Shown: positions 1-5,208 of the stretch, one piece after another
Numbering within the stretch: the first letter of the stretch is position 1
Layout of the letters: every line of letters begins with the position of its first letter
Assembly: GCA_964370445.1 (NCBI GenBank)
Contig: CAYJJK010000133.1
Location: 1 to 5,677 of the forward strand
Source: JAAYCI01 sp964370445
Lineage (GTDB): Bacteria; Bacillota; Clostridia; Oscillospirales; Ruminococcaceae
Length of the DNA: 5,677 nt
Direction of reading: 5' to 3'
The notes under the pieces: model-generated
What the model was told of the DNA's origin: nothing
What the model saw: the letters and a program-made list of their open reading frames with translations, nothing else
The model's database searches: none
Position numbers and translations under genes: made by a program

Positions 1-496
1 TATCTTTGCCCAAGTTGTAATTGTTTACAATGCCGGAAAACAGCAGGCGTGCAGCCGCCTGGATTTCACTTACCACCTCATGCAATTCACTTTGCGTGGC
101 GGTTAAAGGCCGAAAGGGGTTTATCACCAACAGCATCTCACTGTCATCCTCTTTTAGGCGTTTTGCATAGCGCCCAAGCGCCAGCGCACCACGCTCGTCA
201 CCGCCAAGATCTATCACTGCATGCTCGCTGCGGTTATCTAAAATAGATTGCGTTTCTGCAGGTAAAGACACCATTTCCACATTCGTGTTGGCAAAAGGAG
301 ATGTAATGAGGCAAATGTCTGCTTGCTCTAGCTGAGTTTTAAAATCTGCTGTGCGAAAGTAGGGGTTTACAATGTCCAAATCGCATAAAGTGACAGCCTT
401 GGCTTGCTTTTTAAGCCAAAACGCATAATTTAGTGCAATATTTGTTTTTCCACTGCCGTAATGCCCTGCAAAAACAGTCACTCGCTTACTTTGCAT
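1..496 (-). CDS. MinD/ParA-like P-loop ATPase, partial (C-terminal part lies outside the window)
   Basis: Reading the minus strand from an ATG at 496 gives 165 uninterrupted codons to base 1; the 3' end is beyond the window. The product starts MQSKRVTVFAGHYGSGKTN, a Walker A loop at residues 11-18 (GHYGSGKT). DLDIVNPYFR follows at 39-48 and a Walker-B-like VIDLGGDE at 94-101. This arrangement is typical of the CobQ/MinD/ParA-like (SIMIBI) nucleotide-binding fold, but the loop is GxxGSGKT, not the deviant KGGxGKT of true MinD/ParA. No signal peptide or membrane segment is seen, so the protein should be cytoplasmic. The start is supported by a GAGGTG Shine-Dalgarno sequence 6 nt upstream (503-508) and a promoter at 555-583. 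From memory, similar clostridial ATPases often sit beside 2-oxoacid:ferredoxin oxidoreductase genes; the neighbour is not visible, so its partner and role are unknown. The ATPase fold is well supported; the biological role is not. Confidence 0.85.
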   Translation of the reverse strand, partial: MQSKRVTVFAGHYGSGKTNIALNYAFWLKKQAKAVTLCDLDIVNPYFRTADFKTQLEQADICLITSPFANTNVEMVSLPAETQSILDNRSEHAVIDLGGDERGALALGRYAKRLKEDDSEMLLVINPFRPLTATQSELHEVVSEIQAAARLLFSGIVNNYNLGKD

Positions 497-554
497 CTCG
501 TTCACCTCACTTTTGGAAATTCATTTTAACACAATAGAATTTGCTTGACGTATA

Positions 555-583
555 ATTATATCAAAAATGGTTACAAAACACAA
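555..583 (-). promoter_or_regulatory. Sigma-A-type promoter of the P-loop ATPase gene
   Basis: On the minus strand a TTGTGT -35 box (578-583) is followed after exactly 17 bp by a perfect TATAAT -10 box (555-560). Transcription would start near 548 and give an untranslated leader of about 50 nt before the ATG at 496. This suggests the ATPase starts its own transcript and is not read from the PLP-enzyme gene upstream. Confidence 0.7.
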
Positions 584-781
584 TCCCCGCAAGCAGATTT
601 CATAAAAACACTTTCATCGCTTGGTAGACAGCCCTCCCCACACCCAAACACGCCCTGGCCTGTATAAAACTTTCAGCGTATAGGATATGTTTTGATGCGA
701 TAACAAACTCCTCTGCTCTTTATTTTATTTTGAATTTTCGAAGCAAAAGACAGGGCTAAGTAAATTTCCCTTCACAACAAA
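584..781. other. Non-coding stretch between the ATPase promoter and the PLP-enzyme terminator
   Basis: This is part of a gap of about 470 bases between the ATPase start (496) and the PLP-enzyme stop (969). Apart from the promoter at 555-583 and the hairpin at 782-817, I find no gene with a start codon and ribosome binding site, no tRNA-like cloverleaf and no repeat array. One minus-strand frame is open for 39 codons (719 to 600) but has no usable start codon near its beginning, so it is not called as a gene. Confidence 0.5.
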
Positions 782-817
782 AACCTGCATTACCGGCGTT
801 TAGCCGTAACACAGGTT
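776..817 (-). terminator. Rho-independent terminator, probably of the PLP-enzyme transcript
   Basis: AACCTG (782-787) pairs with CAGGTT (812-817). Inside this, TTACCGGC (790-797) pairs with GCCGTAA (803-809) with one bulged base, across a GTTTA loop. In the minus direction the stem runs directly into a T-rich tail (TTTTTGTTGTG, 773-783). The stem and tail polarity fit termination of minus-strand transcription from the PLP-enzyme gene. The hairpin lies about 150 nt past that gene's stop codon, which would give a long 3' untranslated region. Confidence 0.7.
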
Positions 818-968
818 CATAAAGTTGAAACGGTCTTCAGCAAAAACATCGGCCAATCTTTAACACATGAACAAGCATTTTTGTAAGGCACTAAAAAGAA
901 ATATCCAATTTTTCAGTTTTTTTGCACACCCTTACGCCAAAAAACCACCACAACGTCTGTGTTCTTTT

Positions 969-1865
969 CTATTCATAAAGGCTCATTCCATTAAAAATAC
1001 ATAAAACACGTCCACTGCGTCTCTGCATCACCTGAGCTGCAGCATGTAAAACCGCCCCACAACTCACTGAAGCCGGCACCGCATCACTTATAAGTACTTC
1101 TTTTGCCGTTTTTTGTGCATCCCCCGTGGATACACTCACTACCTCGTCCACAATATAGGGGTTGTAATTATCCGGTAAAAATCCGGCACCTAGGCCTGCA
1201 ATGCCATGTTTTCCAGCATAGCCACCGGTTAAATTTTGGCATTCAAATGGTTGCACGGCCACTGTCCACACATTCCCGGCCCAGGCTTTTAAATACTCTG
1301 ACACCCCAGTGATGGTGCCACCACTTCCTACGCCCACCACCACAGTGTCTATTTCCCCCGCCATCGCCTTCAAAATGGCAGGCCCTGTTACACGACGATG
1401 AAACTCCGGGTTATCATCATTTGAAAAGTAGTTGAGAAAATATCCACCTTTTTCTGCGCAAAGTTCCTTTGCCCTTTGCAGGGCGCCACTGCGCCCATAA
1501 ACAAAATTTGTTACCACAACATGTGCACCCAACTGCGCAAAATAATGCTGACGCTCTGGCTGCACTGTGCCTTGCATTACCAGGTATATTGGGTGGCCAC
1601 TGCGCAGCGCCGCAATGGTTAAAGCCACTGCAAAAGTGCCGCTGGAAGCCTCCACCACAGGCTGGCGTGGTTTTAAAAGCCCCTTCTCTACAGCCAATGC
1701 CAGCATACCTTCTGCCAACGCATCTTTGGCACTCCCGGTGCTGCCACCATAATTCAAATAGGCCAGCAGCTCCCCTTCTAACTCTCGACGAGCCATGAAG
1801 CCTGCCAGTTCAAGGGTTGGGCACTCATATAATGTACTGTATATGTTTTTAACCGGTCTTCCCAT
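969..1865 (-). CDS. Cysteine-synthase-family PLP-dependent enzyme (fold type II), divergent
   Basis: The product has 298 residues, close to the usual 300-320 for O-acetylserine sulfhydrylases, which make cysteine from O-acetylserine and sulfide in the cytoplasm. Family signs are present in order: an NYGGSTGSAKDA segment (38-49) whose Lys47 should bind PLP, a substrate loop SSGTF (74-78), NPEFHRRVTGPAI (152-164), a glycine-rich phosphate-binding loop GVGSGGTITG (178-187), HGIAGLGAGFLP (220-231), and a C-terminal SVSCGAVLHAA (267-277). The usual TSGNTG loop is altered: its Asn is replaced by Thr and the final TG by FA. The lysine segment is GGSTGSAKD in place of GGSVKDR. The substrate may therefore not be O-acetylserine; a related beta-replacement or lyase reaction is possible. 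The ATG at 1865 is chosen because GGAGG lies 8 nt upstream. A longer reading from 1949 would overlap a terminator-like hairpin. No cysE or other sulfur gene adjoins it. The family is secure, the exact reaction is not. Confidence 0.88.
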   Translation of the reverse strand: MGRPVKNIYSTLYECPTLELAGFMARRELEGELLAYLNYGGSTGSAKDALAEGMLALAVEKGLLKPRQPVVEASSGTFAVALTIAALRSGHPIYLVMQGTVQPERQHYFAQLGAHVVVTNFVYGRSGALQRAKELCAEKGGYFLNYFSNDDNPEFHRRVTGPAILKAMAGEIDTVVVGVGSGGTITGVSEYLKAWAGNVWTVAVQPFECQNLTGGYAGKHGIAGLGAGFLPDNYNPYIVDEVVSVSTGDAQKTAKEVLISDAVPASVSCGAVLHAAAQVMQRRSGRVLCIFNGMSLYE

Positions 1866-1869
1866 CCTG

Positions 1870-1878
1870 CCTTCCTCC
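1870..1878 (-). promoter_or_regulatory. Ribosome binding site that fixes the PLP-enzyme start
   Basis: GGAGGAAGG on the minus strand, with its GGAGG core (1874-1878) 8 nt before the ATG at 1865. It favours this start over the upstream in-frame ATG at 1949, which would add 28 poorly conserved-looking residues. Confidence 0.85.
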
Positions 1879-1897
1879 AAACGCACCTGGTTGGTGC

Positions 1898-1906
1898 ATT
1901 TTATCA
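1898..1906 (-). promoter_or_regulatory. Possible extended -10 promoter element of the PLP-enzyme gene
   Basis: The minus strand reads TGATAAAAT, a TGn extension (1904-1906) followed by TAAAAT (1898-1903, five of six matches to TATAAT). No good -35 box lies at 16-18 bp; only a T-rich run is seen. Initiation would fall near 1890, about 25 nt before the start codon. This is weak evidence. Confidence 0.3.
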
Positions 1907-1935
1907 ACAATTTGTCACAAAAAATGCCTTTCAAA

Positions 1936-1973
1936 AGCCGAAGCCCCACCGCTTACACGATGTAACTTCGGCT
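1936..1973 (-). terminator. Terminator-like hairpin between the DivIVA-like gene and the PLP-enzyme gene
   Basis: AGCCGAAG (1936-1943) pairs perfectly with CTTCGGCT (1966-1973). Inside, TTAC (1953-1956) pairs with GTAA (1962-1965), leaving nine unpaired bases on one side. In the minus direction the stem ends in TTTT before GAAAGG. It lies about 95 nt after the DivIVA-like stop codon and probably ends that transcript. The T tract is short, so partial read-through into the PLP-enzyme gene, or a role as an attenuator, cannot be excluded. Confidence 0.55.
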
Positions 1974-2066
1974 GCGTAACTGGATGGGTTTCTTTTTGTG
2001 AATGATCACATTATCCCCTCGCCGCATACTGTTTTAAGCGGCACTCCCACAATATATTCTATCAAT

Positions 2067-3458
2067 TTAATCCAGCATCTGGCGCAAGGTATCCACCAAA
2101 GTATCTGTCAGCGCCTTCATGCGGTCCTCTTCCGAAAGGTGTGCTTGGCGTGGCAAGGCACGGGCTGCTTGGCTAAAATAGGCGCCGTTTCCAGAACTGT
2201 TTGAAAAACTGGGACGAAACAGTTGAGCTTTGGGTTTTTCCGCGTTTTCTTTTGGCCACACTCTGTGGAAGTCGGCGTTGCCCAAGCCAGCTTTTTCCCG
2301 TGTTCTCCATGTTTCACTGTGGGGCATCGGTTTTATTTCAGCAGGCATTTCCGAATGCGTAGACACCGGCTGCAAATACGATGTAGAATGTTTTGCCACA
2401 CTTGGCGATGTGGATGGAAACCTCTCAATTTGAATGTCCAACGTGTTTAGGTTTTGCTCTGTATGGTTAAGGGAAACCAGTAGTTCTGCCAAAGCTTCCT
2501 GCACGTTTTCCAAAACATTGGTCACTTCACCTTCCACCGCGGTGATATCCTCACGGATGCTACTGATGTTTTCAACAAGCCCGCCCGCACTGTTTAGAAC
2601 CTGTCGATGCAAACGGTCTCTTTCAGCATATGCAAGTTTACGAATATGTTCAGCTTCCTCTGTTGCCTCGGCCACAAGCTGTTTTGTGGTGTGCGTATCT
2701 AAGGGATACTCTGCCACACCCTTCGCTTGCAATAATTCGCGCTCGGCTTCGGCTGCATCACGTTCGGCTTCGGCCGCATCACGCTCGGCTTCGGCCGCAT
2801 CGCGCTCGGCTTCGGCCGCATCACGCTCGGCTTCAGCTGCATCACGCTCGGCCTCAATGGTGGCTTGCTCAACTTTTAGCGCCTCCAATGTTGCAACTAA
2901 GGCATCTCGTTCTTGCTCGGTTGCCTTCTGCTTAGCCAGCGCCTCCTCTTCCCTACGGCGCAACTCAGCAATCTGCTCCTCTGCCCCAAACCATTGCCCT
3001 TGTGAAGCCTCATCCAATTGACGGCGCAATTCCGCCACTTGTTTATCGGTTTTTTGATGTTCTTCCCGAAGCCAATTGTTTTCGTTTTGTGCCGTATGTA
3101 GCCTATCTTTTACCTCGGCCAATTCGTCTTCGGCTTGCATGCCCGCATCGCGCGCAATTTGCAAAGCGTTGTTTATTTCTTCAAAACGTCTTTGAAGTTC
3201 CTCATCCGAAAGCGTTGGTTGTTGTTCTTGTAACATCTGCTGCGCTCTATTGGCATTCATTTCCATTTTCTGCAACTGTTTATCCAGCTCTTGAATGCGC
3301 TGTGTAGCCACCTCTTGGCGCTGATTATTTTCGTTTGTTAAATCTTCTAGGTATTCTAGCACCTGTTCTTTATTGAAGCCAAACATTGCGTTGCTAAAAA
3401 GGCGACCGTTTGCCTGCGGTGCATATTGATCATATTCTGTTTGCGTTTGTTCAGCCAT
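2067..3458 (-). CDS. DivIVA-like coiled-coil protein with heptad tandem repeat
   Basis: The product has 463 residues and no signal peptide or membrane segment. Near the N terminus, RLFSNAMFGFNKEQVLEYLE (19-38) resembles the DivIVA/GpsB N-terminal motif, in which a short F/G-containing turn precedes a helix. Residues 40-245 are a long, highly charged coiled coil rich in Glu, Gln, Arg and Ala. It contains five perfect AERDAAE heptads (203-237). A second helical stretch (255-345) includes EATEEAEHIRKLAYAERDRL-type spacing seen in DivIVA C-terminal helices. A Pro/Ser/Thr-rich, probably disordered linker (347-440) ends in a short helix (441-463). Known DivIVA proteins bind curved membrane at poles or septa and recruit partners; this protein may be a similar cytoplasmic scaffold, but that is inference. 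The ATG at 3458 follows AAAGGCGG at 8 nt; a GTG nine codons upstream has no such site. It has its own promoter (3542-3571). Generic coiled-coil similarity could mislead, so the DivIVA assignment is moderate. Confidence 0.8.
   Translation of the reverse strand: MAEQTQTEYDQYAPQANGRLFSNAMFGFNKEQVLEYLEDLTNENNQRQEVATQRIQELDKQLQKMEMNANRAQQMLQEQQPTLSDEELQRRFEEINNALQIARDAGMQAEDELAEVKDRLHTAQNENNWLREEHQKTDKQVAELRRQLDEASQGQWFGAEEQIAELRRREEEALAKQKATEQERDALVATLEALKVEQATIEAERDAAEAERDAAEAERDAAEAERDAAEAERDAAEAERELLQAKGVAEYPLDTHTTKQLVAEATEEAEHIRKLAYAERDRLHRQVLNSAGGLVENISSIREDITAVEGEVTNVLENVQEALAELLVSLNHTEQNLNTLDIQIERFPSTSPSVAKHSTSYLQPVSTHSEMPAEIKPMPHSETWRTREKAGLGNADFHRVWPKENAEKPKAQLFRPSFSNSSGNGAYFSQAARALPRQAHLSEEDRMKALTDTLVDTLRQMLD
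2740..2856 (-). repeat. 21-bp in-frame tandem repeat, five full copies plus a partial sixth
   Basis: Five contiguous 21-bp units begin at 2740, 2761, 2782, 2803 and 2824, and a partial sixth runs 2845-2856. On the plus strand each unit resembles CGCTCGGCTTCGGCCGCATC plus A or G. Differences are few and nearly all silent (for example CGT for CGC, GCT for GCC, CAG for CGG). Each unit encodes AERDAAE, one coiled-coil heptad, so gain or loss of a unit would keep both reading frame and heptad phase. Confidence 0.95.
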
Positions 3459-3466
3459 TGAAGATA

Positions 3467-3474
3467 CCGCCTTT
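3467..3474 (-). promoter_or_regulatory. Ribosome binding site that fixes the DivIVA-like start
   Basis: AAAGGCGG on the minus strand, 8 nt before the ATG at 3458. It is imperfect (AGGCGG for AGGAGG) but well spaced, and it lies inside the alternative reading that would begin with GTG at 3485. Confidence 0.65.
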
Positions 3475-3541
3475 CTTCGCACCACGCAAAATCATCAAGC
3501 GACAGTGCTTACTTTTCAAAATTATGTCATGATTAAAGAAC

Positions 3542-3571
3542 AGTATACCATAATTGTCTGCTGTGTGCCAA
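3542..3571 (-). promoter_or_regulatory. Sigma-A-type promoter of the DivIVA-like gene
   Basis: On the minus strand TTGGCA (3566-3571) and TATACT (3542-3547) are separated by 18 bp. Initiation near 3535 would leave a leader of about 75 nt before the ATG at 3458. The -35 box is inside one arm of an inverted repeat (3565-3594). Confidence 0.65.
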
Positions 3572-3594
3572 TACTTGTTTTTCAAATTTGGCAC
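3565..3594. repeat. Inverted repeat overlapping the -35 box of the DivIVA-like promoter
   Basis: GTGCCAA (3565-3571) and TTGGCAC (3588-3594) are perfect inverted copies separated by 16 bp. One arm covers the TTGGCA -35 box. The spacing, about two helical turns between arm centres, would suit a dimeric regulator. Neither side has a T tract, so a terminator for the upstream TtcA-family gene is less likely. Confidence 0.4.
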
Positions 3595-3628
3595 CCGTTC
3601 TCAATACAAAGACAAAACACAGCAACAT

Positions 3629-4360
3629 TTATAGAGTAAGACCCCAGCCACTCACATTGCCACCCTGCAATGCGCTAAGCATTTTTTGCCGAAACGCTTT
3701 GTCTTGCATGGTTTTTTCATTAACATACACTTTCATCTCAGACCTTGCCGTCAAACCGTCTACAGGACAGGGGTTTTTCACAACGGGGGCCATCAGTTCC
3801 TGCATGGCACTTTGCACCTGCGCTTCGGTTGCCAAAACCAAGGGACGAATCATTGTCAACTCCTTGCGTGAAAGCCATGTCACCGGGGAAAAACACCGAA
3901 TGTGCCCCTGCCCAAACAAATTCATGAAAAAAGTTTCTATGGCATCGTCTAAATGATGTCCCAGTGCTATTTTATTGCAACCAAGCTCGTTTGCCACTGT
4001 GTGCAGCATCCCACGCCGCAATTTGGCACATAGCGCACATGGGTTGTTTTCTTTGCGTGTTTCGAACACGATATGCCCAATGTTGCTTCGCCTGATGGTG
4101 TAGGGGATTTCTTTCTGCTTAAATAAAGCTTCCAGTGCAGAGTAGTCGCCTTCTTTTCCCTCAAAGCAAGGGTCCAGCGTAAGCGCATGCACTTGAAAAC
4201 TATAATCATAATACCTGCGCAAATTTGCAAGTGCCAGCGCCAGTGCCACACTGTCTTTCCCGCCGGATACCGCCACGCAAATTCGGTCGTCCTCCCCTAC
4301 CATTTGATACATTTGCATCGCCTTTCTGGCCATGCCTTCCAAACGTTGCATCGAGCCCAA
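3629..4360 (-). CDS. TtcA-family PP-loop ATPase, probable tRNA thiolation protein
   Basis: The 243-residue product carries the PP-loop ATP-binding motif SGGKDS (32-37), a CxxC pair (Cys108 and Cys111, in NPCALCAKLRRG), GHHLDDAIETF (134-144) and a third cysteine in KNPCPVDG (Cys198). In E. coli TtcA, which thiolates cytidine 32 of certain tRNAs, three cysteines in comparable places hold a [4Fe-4S] cluster and ATP activates the target base; by analogy this protein probably binds a cluster and modifies a nucleotide in the cytoplasm. It is shorter than the E. coli enzyme (about 310 residues), as many clostridial members are, and its actual substrate is unproven. A TTG at 4360 is preferred because AAAGGAA lies 8 nt before it; the next start, ATG at 4351, would be 17 nt away. 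It is transcribed divergently from rplM from a promoter at 4431-4460. No obvious terminator follows before the DivIVA-like promoter. Confidence 0.88.
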   Translation of the reverse strand: MGSMQRLEGMARKAMQMYQMVGEDDRICVAVSGGKDSVALALALANLRRYYDYSFQVHALTLDPCFEGKEGDYSALEALFKQKEIPYTIRRSNIGHIVFETRKENNPCALCAKLRRGMLHTVANELGCNKIALGHHLDDAIETFFMNLFGQGHIRCFSPVTWLSRKELTMIRPLVLATEAQVQSAMQELMAPVVKNPCPVDGLTARSEMKVYVNEKTMQDKAFRQKMLSALQGGNVSGWGLTL

Positions 4361-4368
4361 AATATCGG

Positions 4369-4375
4369 TTCCTTT
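4369..4375 (-). promoter_or_regulatory. Ribosome binding site supporting a TTG start
   Basis: AAAGGAA on the minus strand lies 8 nt before TTG at 4360 and 17 nt before the in-frame ATG at 4351. Spacing favours TTG. Translation from ATG would remove only three residues, outside the conserved region. Confidence 0.6.
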
Positions 4376-4430
4376 CTAACAAAACCCACCCTAAAGGCAA
4401 AGTTTATTATTCTTTATCAGTTTGAGTTTT

Positions 4431-4460
4431 ATCATAACATTATTTTTCTTCAAATAGCAA
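4431..4460 (-). promoter_or_regulatory. Promoter of the TtcA-family gene
   Basis: On the minus strand TTGCTA (4455-4460) precedes TATGAT (4431-4436) by 18 bp. TGT immediately before the -10 box forms an extended -10 element. Initiation near 4424 would give a leader of about 65 nt. Confidence 0.55.
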
Positions 4461-4577
4461 GGGAGCGCTACAAGCACAAAGGCACGAATACAAAACATAC
4501 ACGCCCATACCCATGATTTTTCAGTTTTCGGGTAATGCAAATACAAAAATAGCACAAGAGAATAAAGGAGATAAACT

Positions 4578-4673
4578 GTGAATTTGAAAGTATTTAAGAG
4601 ATTACCTGTTTCTCCATCGATTTTTTTAAAAAAAAGGATTGACAGGCAACAAAAGCTTCGGTATACTAAATGA
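4578..4673 (+). CDS. Possible 31-residue basic peptide, doubtful
   Basis: A GTG at 4578 follows AAAGGAG (4564-4570) by 7 nt and opens a 31-codon frame ending at TGA 4671-4673. The product is strongly basic, with about ten Lys or Arg residues, and has no recognised motif. The frame runs through the A/T tract and both promoter boxes of rplM, and I see no good promoter of its own. The ribosome binding site is the only real support; it may be chance in an A-rich region. Confidence 0.2.
   Translation: MNLKVFKRLPVSPSIFLKKRIDRQQKLRYTK
4621..4667 (+). promoter_or_regulatory. Strong promoter of rplM-rpsI with A/T-rich upstream tract
   Basis: A consensus TTGACA (4639-4644) and TATACT (4662-4667) are separated by the ideal 17 bp. 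Immediately upstream, seven T and eight A residues (4621-4635) resemble an UP element, the tract contacted by the RNA polymerase alpha subunit at highly expressed promoters. Initiation is expected near 4674, so the leader before rplM is about 90 nt. Confidence 0.88.
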
Positions 4674-4750
4674 CGCGCCCTAGCTTTGCCTTCGGCGCAA
4701 GAATGCTTAGCTACAGTTCTTTACCGCGAGAACGAGCGGTATACATGATA
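4674..4750 (+). promoter_or_regulatory. Structured 5' leader of rplM, candidate L13-type autoregulatory leader
   Basis: Three adjoining hairpins fill the leader. GCGCC (4675-4679) pairs with GGCGC (4694-4698), AAGAA (4699-4703) with TTCTT (4717-4721), and TACCGC (4722-4727) with GCGGTA (4736-4741). The ribosome binding site AGGAGG starts at 4750. Firmicutes are known to carry an L13 leader in which the ribosomal protein is thought to bind its own mRNA. Position, size and structure fit such an element, but I cannot match it to the family consensus by eye. Confidence 0.5.
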
Positions 4751-4762
4751 GGAGGAAAGACC

Positions 4763-5191
4763 ATGAGCACTACACTTGCAAAACCTGCACAAGTGCAACG
4801 TAAATGGCACCTGCTGGACGCCAGCGGCAAGCCCCTAGGGCGTGTTGCGGCACAAGCGGCCATCTTGTTGCGCGGAAAAAACAAAGTCACATTCACACCC
4901 AATGTGGATTGTGGCGACCATGTCATCATCATCAACTGCGAAAAAGCAGTGTTGACTGGAAACAAACTGGAACAAAAATATTATCGTCACCATTCCGGAT
5001 GGGTGGGTGGCCTTAAAGAAACACAGTACAGTAAGCTGATGAAAGAACGCCCTGAATTTGCCATGACATTGGCAGTTAAAGGCATGCTGCCCAAAAACAC
5101 TTTGGGTGCACATGCACTGCGCCGTTTGCGCGCTTATAAGGGTTCTGACCACAACAATGCTGCACAAAAGCCCCAGGCTTTTGAGTTTTAA
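4763..5191 (+). CDS. rplM: 50S ribosomal protein L13 (uL13)
   Basis: The 142-residue product matches bacterial L13 along its whole length, which is the usual size for the family. Recognisable segments are RKWHLLDASGKPLGRVA (near 13-29), LLRGKNKVTFTPNVDCGD (near 34-51), AVLTGNKLEQKYYRHHSGW (near 61-79), LAVKGMLPKNTLG (near 102-114) and a C-terminal HNNAAQKPQ. L13 binds 23S rRNA early in assembly of the large subunit. The ATG at 4763 follows AGGAGG at 7 nt. An in-frame reading from 4670 is rejected because its first codon lies upstream of the predicted transcription start. rpsI follows after 17 nt in the same transcript. Confidence 0.98.
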   Translation: MSTTLAKPAQVQRKWHLLDASGKPLGRVAAQAAILLRGKNKVTFTPNVDCGDHVIIINCEKAVLTGNKLEQKYYRHHSGWVGGLKETQYSKLMKERPEFAMTLAVKGMLPKNTLGAHALRRLRAYKGSDHNNAAQKPQAFEF

Positions 5192-5208
5192 AGGAGGCAC
5201 GGACAACT

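Noticed and set aside
15..30. TTGTAA and TTACAA inverted repeat
   Set aside because: It lies inside the ATPase coding sequence, far from any promoter, and is explained by codons for an IVNNY segment.
365..374. A second copy of GTTTACAATG, also seen at 23-32
   Set aside because: Both copies encode IVN in the ATPase (DIVNPY and GIVNNY), so the repeat is a codon coincidence and not a site.
600..719. A 39-codon open frame on the minus strand that reads like protein
   Set aside because: It starts directly after a stop codon, has no usable start codon or ribosome binding site near its beginning, and a frame this long is common by chance.
2013..2042. GCCGC and GCGGC inverted repeat downstream of the DivIVA-like gene
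   Set aside because: The stem is only five pairs with a 12-base loop and is not followed by a T tract, so the hairpin at 1936-1973 is the better terminator.
2740..2856. Possible CRISPR array
   Set aside because: The 21-bp units are directly adjacent with no spacers and encode an in-frame heptad repeat.
2434..3021. A long plus-strand frame opposite the DivIVA-like gene, rich in Ser and Ala
   Set aside because: It is the antisense shadow of the Glu/Ala/Arg-rich repeat region, with repetitive low-complexity product and no convincing ribosome binding site.
4670..4762. N-terminal extension of rplM by 31 codons
   Set aside because: Its first codon lies before the expected transcription start, it overlaps the structured leader, and L13 orthologues begin near the ATG at 4763, which has a strong ribosome binding site.
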